37,557 nt of DNA from an uncultured Pseudomonadales bacterium (GTDB taxonomy: Bacteria > Pseudomonadota > Gammaproteobacteria > Pseudomonadales > Azotimanducaceae): assembly GCA_938036875.1 (NCBI GenBank), contig CALHVX010000086.1:1-37557 (forward strand). Direction: 5' to 3'. A program made the position numbers and the translations under genes. Positions 16,444 through 24,786 of this stretch are shown here, one piece after another (positions within the stretch are counted from its first letter, which is position 1; every line of letters begins with the position of its first letter). Below the pieces are notes generated by a model. The model worked only from the letters and a program-made list of their open reading frames with translations. It did no database searches and was not told the DNA's origin.

Positions 16444-16917
16444 TTGGCATCTGTTGCTACCCAAACCGCCCAAACAACAAGCATCACCAAACGGCCAACG
16501 TTTTTGGTCCACCGCCTGAACGCGGAGCTAGCTAGGGTTTGCAACCCCTTATTTCGGCGCCTGGGGGTAGACCTCATCACCTCTCGCATCTTGGTAATAT
16601 TGCGTGAGCAAAACACCGCCTACGTTGGCGACGTTGTTGATGCGATGTCTTTACCGCAATCTACCGTCTCACACCAACTCAAGCGCCTGGAGGCCTCCGG
16701 CTTGGTCACAAGACGCGCAGACAAAACGGATAACCGAGCTTTTGTTCTATCGCTAACGCGCAAAGGCCAATCCGTGGCGGCGCAATGCAACGAGTTAAGC
16801 GACAGCCTTTACGCACAACTGTTCGATGAAGTAGAGGCAAAAGAGCTAGATGTTTTGATTTCCGGTTTGGAACGTATGGAGCAGCGTCTCAAAGCGATTG
16901 ATGCAACCAGCTTGTAA
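16444..16917 (+). CDS. MarR family transcriptional regulator
   Basis: A 157-residue protein with the MarR winged helix: helix-turn-helix segment YVGDVVDAMSLPQSTVSHQLKRLE (about 60-83) followed by a wing with DKTDNRAFVLSLT (about 92-104). N- and C-terminal helices form the dimer interface. Such proteins usually repress neighbouring catabolic genes and release DNA on binding a phenolic or acidic ligand. It is divergent from the ten-gene operon and upstream of the CoxL-type gene. Start is TTG 16444 preceded by a purine-rich AAGAGAGAG; no ATG fits better. Confidence 0.9.
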   Translation: MASVATQTAQTTSITKRPTFLVHRLNAELARVCNPLFRRLGVDLITSRILVILREQNTAYVGDVVDAMSLPQSTVSHQLKRLEASGLVTRRADKTDNRAFVLSLTRKGQSVAAQCNELSDSLYAQLFDEVEAKELDVLISGLERMEQRLKAIDATSL

Positions 16918-16971
16918 TGCTCACCCAGAACCAATGCAAGACTTGAGCAGCCCCTTTAGCGGAGAGATAGA

Positions 16972-19329
16972 TTGACCAATTCAGCGCGACCAAAATCTTT
17001 TGGCACGTCAATACCACGAAAAGAGGACCGCCGTTTTATTACCGGCCACGGTCGCTACACCGATGATGTTGAGCTTCCAGCTCAGGCACATGCCGCCTTT
17101 GTGCGCTCACCCTTTGCTCATGCCAACATCCTCAGTATTGATGCCAGCGAGGCACAAAAACAGCAAGGCGTCATCGCCGTCTACACTGGGACCCAGTTTG
17201 CAACCAGCGGCTTAGGCGATCTGCAGTGTGGCTGGATGATCCACTCGAGGGACGGTTCACCCATGCAAGTGGGGGAACACCCCGCGTTAGCTTCCCAAAA
17301 AGTACGTTTCGCGGGTGATGCGGTTGCCATTGTTGTGGCAGAAAGCGCCAAGCTTGCCAAGCTAGCCGCAGAGCTGGTGGAGGTGGACTATGAGGAGCTA
17401 CCGGTAGCCGCCGACCTAGTCAGCGCTGGTGCACCCAACGCACCAGAAATTCACGAAGGCATTACCAACAACCAAGTCTACGACTGGGAAATAGGCAATA
17501 AAGCGGAAACGGCAGAGGCATTTCAGCGAGCAGCACACATCACTGAGCTCAACCTGATTAATAATCGCCTGATCCCTAACGCGATGGAAACACGCGCCGT
17601 CAACGCACAATTTGACGCAGCCAAAGATAGCTACACCCTTTATGTCGCGAGTCAAAACCCCCACGGCCTGCGGATGACGCTAGCCGCGGTTATTGGTTTT
17701 GCTCCGGAACACAAGCTGCGTGTTATCTCTGAAGATGTGGGTGGCGGTTTTGGCTCTAAGGCCTTCAACTACGCAGAAGAAGTGGCTTGCTTGTGGGCCA
17801 GCAAACTTTGCAATCGACCGGTGAAATGGACTTGCGATCGCTCAGAGGCCTTCCTTACAGATGCGCACGGTCGCGACCACGTCACCCGTGCTTCACTGGC
17901 ATTGGACGACGATCACAAAATCATTGGTATGCAGGTTCACACCCAGGCCAACGTCGGCGCTTATCTCTCCACCTTCGGCAGCTTGATTCCAACCTATGTC
18001 TACGCCCCGTTGCTATCTGGTCAGTACAACATCCCAAACATCTATGCCAATGTGGTTACCCGTTACACAAACACCAACCCAGTAGATGCCTACCGAGGCG
18101 CTGGACGGCCGGAAGCGGGATATGTCATTGAACGCTTAGTAGAGACCGCCGCGCGCGAGGTTGGTATGAACAGCGCCGAATTTCGGCGGTTGAACTTCAT
18201 CCGCCAGTTCCCGCACTCAACCCCAGTCGATATGGATTACGACACCGGCGATTTCCAAGCGCATCTCGACAAAGCGCTGGAGATGATCAAGGCCGATCAA
18301 TTTCCTGAGCGTAAAGCCGAGACAGAGTCTCGGGGTAAAAAACGAGGATTAGGCATTGGCTGTTACATCGAAGCAGCCGGTATTGGCCCTAGTGCCCGCC
18401 TCGGCAAGCTAGGCTCCGGCGCTGGGCTGTGGGAATCCGCCGAAGTTCGGGTAAACCCTACCGGCAGCGTCGAAGTGCTAACCGGCTGCCACAGCCACGG
18501 CCAAGGGCACGAAACCACCTACGCCCAACTGGTTGCTGATCAATTTGGTATCAGCGTGGATGACGTAGACATAGTGCACGGGGATACCGACAAGGTGCAG
18601 TTTGGTATGGGCACCTTTGGCTCCCGTTCCGGCCCGGTGGGTTTGTCCGCCATATCGCTCGCCTGCAACAAAGTCGTGGCTAAAGCGACCGCCATTGCGG
18701 CGCAGGTTCTGGAGGTTGAGCAAGATACGGTAGACTTTACCGATGGCGAATTTTCCAGCAGCGCAACCAACCAACGCTTAAGCTTTGCCGAGGTGGCGCT
18801 CAATGCCTACACCGCACATCATTTCAGCACTAGCGACATTGAGCCCGGCTTGAGCGAAGGATGTTTTTTTGATCCACCTGACTTCAACTTCCCGGCAGGG
18901 ACACACCTGTGCGAAGTAGAGATCGACCCGCAAACCGGTGTAGTAGACGTAGTCGACTTTGTAGCGGTTGATGACTTTGGAGTCATAGGCAACCCTATGA
19001 TCGTTGAGGGCCAAGTGCATGGGGGTGTAGTTCAAGGCGTCGGCCAAGCACTCTGGGAACAAGCAGTGCACGATGAGCAAGGCCAACTGCTCACCGGTTC
19101 TTACATGGACTACACCATGCCAAGAGCCAGCGATATGCCGGACGTACGCGTTGGCTTTACAGAAACACGTTGCACCACCAACCCCATTGGCATGAAGGGT
19201 TGCGGCGAGGCTGGCGCCATCGGCGCACCACCCGCCGTGATCAACGCCATCACGGATGCCTTAGACATACGAGAGTTTGATATGCCAGCAACCCCAGAGA
19301 AGGTCTGGCGCGCGGCTAACAAGCGCTAG
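16972..19329 (+). CDS. Xanthine dehydrogenase family molybdopterin-binding subunit (CoxL form II-like)
   Basis: A 785-residue large subunit of a molybdenum hydroxylase. The N-terminal Ald_Xan_dh domain begins PRKEDRRFITGHGRYTDD (about 15-32). Seen in the catalytic domain are GGGFGSK (257-263) for the pterin and AYRGAGRPE (373-381), which is the form II CoxL signature and not the AYxCSFR of true CO dehydrogenases. The catalytic Glu is in GCGEAGAIGAP near the C-terminus. It would hydroxylate an aldehyde or N-heterocycle. The [2Fe-2S] (coxS) and FAD (coxM) subunits are not in the window. Start is TTG 16972 with GGAGAG about 6 nt upstream. It ends 7 nt from the convergent MadM gene. Confidence 0.92.
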   Translation: MTNSARPKSFGTSIPRKEDRRFITGHGRYTDDVELPAQAHAAFVRSPFAHANILSIDASEAQKQQGVIAVYTGTQFATSGLGDLQCGWMIHSRDGSPMQVGEHPALASQKVRFAGDAVAIVVAESAKLAKLAAELVEVDYEELPVAADLVSAGAPNAPEIHEGITNNQVYDWEIGNKAETAEAFQRAAHITELNLINNRLIPNAMETRAVNAQFDAAKDSYTLYVASQNPHGLRMTLAAVIGFAPEHKLRVISEDVGGGFGSKAFNYAEEVACLWASKLCNRPVKWTCDRSEAFLTDAHGRDHVTRASLALDDDHKIIGMQVHTQANVGAYLSTFGSLIPTYVYAPLLSGQYNIPNIYANVVTRYTNTNPVDAYRGAGRPEAGYVIERLVETAAREVGMNSAEFRRLNFIRQFPHSTPVDMDYDTGDFQAHLDKALEMIKADQFPERKAETESRGKKRGLGIGCYIEAAGIGPSARLGKLGSGAGLWESAEVRVNPTGSVEVLTGCHSHGQGHETTYAQLVADQFGISVDDVDIVHGDTDKVQFGMGTFGSRSGPVGLSAISLACNKVVAKATAIAAQVLEVEQDTVDFTDGEFSSSATNQRLSFAEVALNAYTAHHFSTSDIEPGLSEGCFFDPPDFNFPAGTHLCEVEIDPQTGVVDVVDFVAVDDFGVIGNPMIVEGQVHGGVVQGVGQALWEQAVHDEQGQLLTGSYMDYTMPRASDMPDVRVGFTETRCTTNPIGMKGCGEAGAIGAPPAVINAITDALDIREFDMPATPEKVWRAANKR

Positions 19330-19336
19330 CCCTTCT

Positions 19337-20113
19337 TTAAAGGATGGCCGCCACCAGAAAGTACAACACCGAAGGCCCCAGCAAGCAGCCTACCCCGGTG
19401 TAAAAGGTTGCCGTCATCGCACCATAAGGCACCAGCTTCGGGTCCGTCGCGGCAAGGCCAGCCGCAACACCGCTAGTGGTCCCCATTAACCCACCATAGA
19501 TCAGCGCAGAATGTGCATTATCTAAGCCAATCCGCTTGGCGACCAGTGGGGTACCAATCATCACCAATATAGATTTGGTTAGACCTGCCGCGACACTCAG
19601 TGCCACCACGTCTGAGCTTGCGCCTAAGGCCGTACCTGTCACCGGCCCCACAATGTAAGTAGCCGCGCCAGCACCTATGGTGGTCACGGCTATGGGGTCA
19701 GTAAAGCCAAAGGCAACCGCCACCGCCGCACCCACAACAAAAGACAACACCACGCCTATCACCACCGAAAGCGCACCCACCCATCCCGCTTGCCGCAGCG
19801 CACCAAGGTCGGCACCGTAAGCGGTGGCGACAATGGCAAAATCACGAAACATCGCGCCCCCCAGCAGACCAACACCAGCAAACAAACCAACATCTGCCAG
19901 ACCTTTGCTGCCTCCGGTTGCAACACCACCGAAATAGGCCAAGACCAAACCCGCTGCAATGGCTACCGCGGAGCCATGAACCTGACCACGGGTCACAACT
20001 TTGGAGAGCCAATTGGATAGCGCCAGCACCAATCCGACAAACAAGAAGGCGGTAATGAGGCCATTACGCGCTAACAACTCAACCAGGGAATCAAACAAGG
20101 TGTCTAACGCCAA
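19337..20113 (-). CDS. madM: Malonate transporter MadM-like subunit
   Basis: A 258-residue integral membrane protein with about eight hydrophobic segments and the MadM hallmarks TRGQVHGSAVAI near residue 40, GGVATGGSKGLAD near 60-73 and TTIGAGAATYIVGPVTG near 140-156, ending LVPYGAMTATFYTG. With MadL it forms a sodium-coupled malonate carrier in Malonomonas and others. It follows the MadL gene by 5 nt. Substrate assignment is by family; no malonate decarboxylase genes are nearby, so another dicarboxylate is possible. Confidence 0.9.
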   Translation of the reverse strand: MALDTLFDSLVELLARNGLITAFLFVGLVLALSNWLSKVVTRGQVHGSAVAIAAGLVLAYFGGVATGGSKGLADVGLFAGVGLLGGAMFRDFAIVATAYGADLGALRQAGWVGALSVVIGVVLSFVVGAAVAVAFGFTDPIAVTTIGAGAATYIVGPVTGTALGASSDVVALSVAAGLTKSILVMIGTPLVAKRIGLDNAHSALIYGGLMGTTSGVAAGLAATDPKLVPYGAMTATFYTGVGCLLGPSVLYFLVAAIL

Positions 20114-20118
20114 TGCCG

Positions 20119-20487
20119 CTAGACCTTCGGAGCGCCACGACCAAGTCGCGACAACACAGGGATCAACGCGAAGCTCACCAGCACCGCTAACGTACCCGCA
20201 ACTACCGCCATCCAGCCGCTAGAAACCGCCGCCACCACGTTTTGCTTAGCCGCCATCGCTATCACGATGGGAATGTACATAGCACTCCAGAAGGTGATTC
20301 CAGAAGCAGTTGCCTCACCCAACTGGAGTTTGATGGATGTCGAGTTGGATACCAACAGCAGCAACAGCATGGCAATACCGACGCCACCCACATTGGCTTG
20401 AACGCCAATGAGTGCACCCAAGGCATCCCCCGCTATGACGCCAATCAAATAGCAGGCCGCCAGCAGCGCTACACCATATACGACCAT
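20119..20487 (-). CDS. madL: Malonate transporter MadL-like subunit
   Basis: A 122-residue membrane protein with about four hydrophobic segments. It contains GVQANVGGVGIAMLLLL (28-44) and FWSAMYIPIVIAMAAKQNVV (65-84), typical of MadL. Length fits the family (about 120-130). The order MadL then MadM with a 5-nt gap is the known arrangement. It starts 9 nt after the EthD-domain gene stop, so all three are probably one transcript. Confidence 0.9.
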   Translation of the reverse strand: MVVYGVALLAACYLIGVIAGDALGALIGVQANVGGVGIAMLLLLLVSNSTSIKLQLGEATASGITFWSAMYIPIVIAMAAKQNVVAAVSSGWMAVVAGTLAVLVSFALIPVLSRLGRGAPKV

Positions 20488-20496
20488 GCTGCGGGG

Positions 20497-21051
20497 CTAG
20501 ATGACCTGAGCGACAATACGTTTCGGCGACTTTTTGCCGTCAGAGAACTTCTTTATGTCTGCCATGATAATCGGGACGCTATCGGCTGATGCAAAAAAGC
20601 GATCACGTAGATCTTCTTCTGTTTCAAAGCCACACAATGCTATGCCATCCAGCTCAGGACCGGAGATAACACTAACCACACTTAGTTGGCTGTAGTGCGT
20701 CATATGCGGATGGTGAATCAAAGCCAAAGGGGCATGGTTATCTCGCCAATGCGCATCACAAGCCTGAGCCGTTTTCTCAGGATGATGCACCATGGGAGAG
20801 ACGCTCACTACCTTAGGTTCACCTGGCTTGATAATTCGGCGACAGACAACATACAACCCGCGCTCACTAACCTCAGCTAGATCAGCAACATCATCGGTAG
20901 TACAAGTGATCAACGCCCGAAAGGGTAAGTGCTCAAAAGGCTCTCGGGAATCTACGTACAAGCGCCCGCCTAAATTGGCAGCTCCCGCTTTGGCGGCGTC
21001 CACATTGTTCGTGCACGCAGCAAACTCTAATTGATACCCAGCATTTGGCAT
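20497..21051 (-). CDS. EthD-domain protein
   Basis: A 184-residue protein with the second half matching the EthD dimeric alpha-beta barrel: HWRDNHAPLAL (about 115-125), THYSQLSV (about 131-138) and a GFETEEDLRDRFFAS segment. The first half resembles a second, degenerate barrel repeat. EthD proteins accompany P450-based ether degradation and other catabolic pathways, where some act as small enzymes or as stabilisers. Start ATG 21051 with AGGGGGG just upstream. It heads the MadLM operon. Confidence 0.82.
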   Translation of the reverse strand: MPNAGYQLEFAACTNNVDAAKAGAANLGGRLYVDSREPFEHLPFRALITCTTDDVADLAEVSERGLYVVCRRIIKPGEPKVVSVSPMVHHPEKTAQACDAHWRDNHAPLALIHHPHMTHYSQLSVVSVISGPELDGIALCGFETEEDLRDRFFASADSVPIIMADIKKFSDGKKSPKRIVAQVI

Positions 21052-21197
21052 AAAGCCCCCCTAATCGATGATGTGCCGGACGGCTCACAACAAGACCCAG
21101 TCAGTGCCTATCCTAAACTTACGTCTGGATAGTCCATTAACCCCGGAGGAAAAGCAAACGGGACGCAGATGTCGCAAGGGGCCTGGATAGAAAGGGG

Positions 21198-21671
21198 TTA
21201 TAAAAGCATCGAGCCATCAATGGGCAAGAAACGAGTCGCACTGCGGACCAATGCATCAGCGGTGAGGCGAGGCACGCCAACCACATCCACCTGAACCTTG
21301 TGGTCCCCGCGAATTTTGTTGATTAGCAAATCAAAATCACCATCACCCGAAAGCAAGACCACCTGGTCTAAGGTTGGCGCAGCATCCAGGATATCAATGG
21401 TAATCCCCACATCCCAATCCCCCTTGGCCGAGCCATCGGCTCGCTGGATGTAGGGTTTGAGTTGCACATCAAAACCGATGTGCCGTAGCGCGCTTTGAAA
21501 CTTACGTTGGCCGTCATCACCCCGGTCTGTGGCGTAAGCTTTGGCAACCTGTATATCACCCTGCTGAGCCAGAGCTTTCCAAAAAGCCCGGTAGTCAAAC
21601 GGACGGCCGAACTCATCACGTGTGGTGTAGTAGATGTTTTGCACATCAACAAAGACACCGATACGTTTCAT
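21198..21671 (-). CDS. NYN-domain (LabA/DUF88-like) putative nuclease
   Basis: A 157-residue single-domain protein of the NYN/PIN-like fold: IGVFVDVQNIYY at 4-15 with Asp9, DWDVGITIDIL with acidic residues at about 92-100 and LLSGDGDFDLLI at about 107-118. Acidic positions in these motifs form a metal-binding RNase site in the superfamily, and the family includes RNA-processing proteins. The ATG overlaps the helicase stop as ATGA, showing translational coupling. I infer a role in RNA turnover together with the helicase. Confidence 0.88.
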   Translation of the reverse strand: MKRIGVFVDVQNIYYTTRDEFGRPFDYRAFWKALAQQGDIQVAKAYATDRGDDGQRKFQSALRHIGFDVQLKPYIQRADGSAKGDWDVGITIDILDAAPTLDQVVLLSGDGDFDLLINKIRGDHKVQVDVVGVPRLTADALVRSATRFLPIDGSMLL

Positions 21672-23734
21672 GCAGAGCTTGAGCTATTGCCAGGGTTTGA
21701 GGTCTTGCTGCCTGAGTTGTTGGTTCCAAACTTCTTGCCGCTAGGTTTGCCACCAGGCTTACCGCTACCTTGGGGTGGCTTGCCTTTTTTCTTGCCGGAC
21801 TTTTTATCAAATTTTTTGTCTGACTTCTTGCCAAATTTTTTGCCCGACTTCTTGCCTGAACCTGATTTGTCGGCGGCGTTGCTCTTGCCTTTATTTTTCT
21901 TGTTTTTCTTGTTGGACCTATGGGTACTGTCAGAGCCACCTTCTGTACGACCTTTAAAATCTCCGCCCTCACGCCGACGTATCGGACGGTTTCCACCCGA
22001 AGCCGAGTCAGATCGAAACGCGGGTTTAGCGCTAGTGCTACCCGCCTGTACCAGAGATAGATTTAACATTTGGCCGCAGACCCAGACTTTTTGCAGGTCG
22101 CGAAACACCTCAGGTGGCATGCCTTTGGGCAAATCCACAAAGCTGCAATCATCTAACACTTCAACACGCCCGATGCTGCGTGCGGCGAGACCAACCTCGT
22201 TAGCAATAGCGCCAACGATGTTGCCGGTTTTGACCCCGTGCACCAATCCAACCTCTAGTCGGTACCGCTCAAACTCATCAGAACTCTCGCTACGCAGGCG
22301 ACGCGGTCTTGATTCTCCTCGTTCACCTCGAGCACCCCGGTCATCTGCTACAAAGCGTTCGCTGCGAGAATCTTTCTGCAGCAACAAGGGCGAATCACCC
22401 ACCATCAGTTGCGCTAGCGCAGCAGCAATGTCCAACGCCGGCACATCGTGCTCTTGTTGGTACTGTTCAACAACACCTTGCATGAACGCATGCTCGCCAC
22501 GAGCCAAGGTATCCGTGATTTTTTGTTTGAAATCGCCGATTCGCTTGTTGTTAATGACTTCTGTGGTGGGCAGTTCTAACTGCTCAAGCTTCTGGCGCGT
22601 TGCTCGCTCAATGTCACCCAGCATCCGGCGCTCACGTGGTGCTACAAACAGCAATGCTTCACCCTTACGACCAGCGCGACCGGTTCGCCCGATGCGGTGG
22701 ATGTAGGATTCAACATCGTGAGGAATATCGTAGTTCACCACGTGGCTGATACGATCTACGTCCAAGCCACGTGCTGCTACATCGGTTGCGACCAACACAT
22801 CCAGCGAACCACGCTTTAGCCGTTGTACCGTCTGCTCACGCTGGTTTTGCGGCATGTCGCCATTCATTGCGGACACCGCATAACCTCGAGCTTCCAACTT
22901 GCTGGCTAACTCGGTGGTGGATGATTTAGTTCGTACAAAGATCAAAATGCCATCCGTGTCTTCCACTTCAAGCACTCGGGTTAATGCATCCAGCTTATGC
23001 ATACCTCGAACCGGCCAGTAGCGTTGCCGGATGGTGTCTGCTGTTGCAGTTTTTGCTTTGATGGAAATTTCTTGAGGTTTGCGCATGTGTTTGTGCGCAA
23101 TCTGTCGGATAACCTTCGGCATGGTGGCTGAGAACAGGGCCATCTGCCGGTCTTTGGGTGTTTGCTCAAGGATCCATTGGACCTCGTCAACAAACCCCAT
23201 ACGCAGCATCTCGTCGGCTTCATCCAACACAACCGCTTGCAGCCCATCTAGCTTTAGCGTGCCACGTCGTAGGTGGTCCATCACTCGGCCGGGTGTACCC
23301 ACCACAACCTGAACACCAGATCGCAACCGCTGCAACTGGGGCTTGTAGTCCTGTCCGCCATAAATCGGCAACACTTTAAAGCCGGGTAGGTGCTTAGCAT
23401 AGGTTTGAAAGGCTTCAGCAACTTGAAGCGCCAGCTCTCGGGTTGGTGCCAAGGTCAAGATCTGAACTTGTCGGTTGCTCACATCAACCCGATTGATTAA
23501 CGGCAACGCAAAGGCGGCGGTTTTGCCTGTTCCCGTGGGGGCATGGCCCAACAGATCTTTGCCGGATAACAAGATGGGGATGGCCTGCTGCTGGATAGCC
23601 GATGGCACCTCATAACCCACATCGTTGATGGCCTGCATTAGCGCTGGATGCAGATCCATCTCCGCGAAGCTCGCGGCCGTTGGTTGCGGGTCGGAGTTCG
23701 TATCAGAACCCTTTGAATCAGAACTTGTGGACAT
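21668..23734 (-). CDS. deaD: DEAD-box ATP-dependent RNA helicase (CsdA/DeaD-like)
   Basis: A 688-residue helicase. Motifs in order: Q motif with FAEMDLHP and SAIQQQAIP (23-53), Walker A APTGTGKT (65-72), PTRELA (97-102), GTPGR (146-150), DEAD (171-174), SAT (202-204) and HRIGRTGRAGR. The RNA-binding region after residue about 485 includes the RYRLEVGLVHGVKTGNIVGAI segment of the DbpA-type RRM. The last 100 residues are a Gly/Lys/Ser-rich tail with repeated KK(S/F)GKK units, likely an RNA tether. In the family this unwinds ribosomal and mRNA structures, particularly in cold. It is followed by the NYN gene in one operon. Confidence 0.95.
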   Translation of the reverse strand: MSTSSDSKGSDTNSDPQPTAASFAEMDLHPALMQAINDVGYEVPSAIQQQAIPILLSGKDLLGHAPTGTGKTAAFALPLINRVDVSNRQVQILTLAPTRELALQVAEAFQTYAKHLPGFKVLPIYGGQDYKPQLQRLRSGVQVVVGTPGRVMDHLRRGTLKLDGLQAVVLDEADEMLRMGFVDEVQWILEQTPKDRQMALFSATMPKVIRQIAHKHMRKPQEISIKAKTATADTIRQRYWPVRGMHKLDALTRVLEVEDTDGILIFVRTKSSTTELASKLEARGYAVSAMNGDMPQNQREQTVQRLKRGSLDVLVATDVAARGLDVDRISHVVNYDIPHDVESYIHRIGRTGRAGRKGEALLFVAPRERRMLGDIERATRQKLEQLELPTTEVINNKRIGDFKQKITDTLARGEHAFMQGVVEQYQQEHDVPALDIAAALAQLMVGDSPLLLQKDSRSERFVADDRGARGERGESRPRRLRSESSDEFERYRLEVGLVHGVKTGNIVGAIANEVGLAARSIGRVEVLDDCSFVDLPKGMPPEVFRDLQKVWVCGQMLNLSLVQAGSTSAKPAFRSDSASGGNRPIRRREGGDFKGRTEGGSDSTHRSNKKNKKNKGKSNAADKSGSGKKSGKKFGKKSDKKFDKKSGKKKGKPPQGSGKPGGKPSGKKFGTNNSGSKTSNPGNSSSSA

Positions 23735-23911
23735 AAAAGGCAGGCTTCAAAAATGAGGGGTGGCTAGGTCGCCGGGCGCGCATCATACCTTAATCTAAGT
23801 GCCAGGCTAGTGACCCTTTGTAGGCCAAATATAAGGCGGGCTCAAGCGCCAGGAAATTGGCGAGAACTCTAGCGAGTTAGGCTGTTCGTGCCGGGGTTCA
23901 AGCAGCCCTTG

Positions 23912-24298
23912 CTAGAACATACTATTGTCATTGTTAGACGACGCGGGGATCACTTGCAGCACATCCCAATGCTCCACCACTTTGCCCTGGGCATCACAGC
24001 GAAAGATGTCTATCCCCGCATACTCTAGGTTATCTGGCCAACGCTGATGACAATGTAAAACCACCAAATCGCCCTCCGCCACAGCGCGTTTAAACACCAC
24101 GGATTTACCCGGGTAGTCGGCGGCCATACGCTCGAAGTAGGCAATAAAGGCTTCTTTACCATCCGCCACTTCTGGGTTGTGCTGAATGTACTCAGCACCC
24201 GCATAGCGTTCTATGGCCGCACGCGGCTGGCACTGGTTGAACATCATCTCGTAAAACGCTTGGGCATTGCGTTTGTTACGTTCGGTATCGACACTCAT
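23912..24298 (-). CDS. SnoaL-like nuclear transport factor 2 family protein
   Basis: A 128-residue NTF2-fold protein with the SnoaL-like pattern: NAQAFYEMMFN at the start, AEYIQHNPEVADGKEAFIAYF (about 50-70), and GIDIFRCDAQGKVVEHWDVLQ near the end. The YIQHNP motif belongs to a widespread uncharacterised cyclase/isomerase-like group. Catalytic role unknown. It lies 24 nt after a membrane-anchored protein and closes the minus-strand run from 27881. Confidence 0.8.
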   Translation of the reverse strand: MSVDTERNKRNAQAFYEMMFNQCQPRAAIERYAGAEYIQHNPEVADGKEAFIAYFERMAADYPGKSVVFKRAVAEGDLVVLHCHQRWPDNLEYAGIDIFRCDAQGKVVEHWDVLQVIPASSNNDNSMF

Positions 24299-24322
24299 AG
24301 ACAGTCACTCCAGATTTCACAT

Positions 24323-24769
24323 TTACCTGTCATCAAATGATTCCAACTCTATGACGATCAATTTGCCATTCAACCAAGCTGGCAACCAGGCTGGCGCCGT
24401 AGGCCGCAGCTTGGCAAAGATCTCAGCGGTGTAACCCGGGTCATCCAGCACCACACGCGCCTGCCCACTGTGCTGCACGCCTTTGATTAACAAGGCCACC
24501 CCAGCACCCGACGGCTGAAACTGCCGCCACCATCCACCGTCCGCACCCACAAAAACTAAGCTGTTTTCGCGCAAATAGTTGACCGGCAAGACTTGGCCTT
24601 CAGGCAAGGTTAGCAACATGACCTTTGCTGCCCTTTCCCCTTCAGGGCTATCCATTAGTTCTGCCACAACCTTTGGGTTTGTTACTAGCTGACCGTACAA
24701 AGAAGCTAGGCCAAGCAGCAGACCCAGAATAATGAGAACAATCACAACCCACTTGATGAACTTGCCCAT
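24323..24769 (-). CDS. Membrane-anchored protein, possible nitroreductase/Ddn-like fold
   Basis: A 148-residue protein with one strong N-terminal membrane helix (residues 6-25) and a soluble domain. The part from about 50 has alternating strand segments VMLLTL, LPVNYLRENSLVFVGADGGWWRQF and ARVVLDDPG that resemble the split-barrel of deazaflavin-dependent nitroreductase-like proteins. The resemblance is weak, and I would not name a substrate. It sits 17 nt after the alpha/beta hydrolase gene and next to an LLM-type flavin enzyme, a context in which such split-barrel proteins can occur. Confidence 0.6.
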   Translation of the reverse strand: MGKFIKWVVIVLIILGLLLGLASLYGQLVTNPKVVAELMDSPEGERAAKVMLLTLPEGQVLPVNYLRENSLVFVGADGGWWRQFQPSGAGVALLIKGVQHSGQARVVLDDPGYTAEIFAKLRPTAPAWLPAWLNGKLIVIELESFDDR

Positions 24770-24786
24770 CGGTTGTTATCCCTCCC

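Noticed and set aside
16918-16971. TGCTCA...TGAGCA hairpin after the MarR gene as a terminator
   Set aside because: Only six base pairs with a 20-nt loop and no T run; not enough support.
21750-21900. Repetitive DNA resembling a direct-repeat array
   Set aside because: It encodes the low-complexity Lys/Gly tail of the helicase and has no uniform spacers, so it is not CRISPR or a mobile repeat.
21495-22706. 403-residue plus-strand ORF
   Set aside because: It lies antisense to the helicase tail and NYN gene, is Leu/Pro/Ser-rich from the reverse of Lys/Gly codons, and has no recognisable domain.
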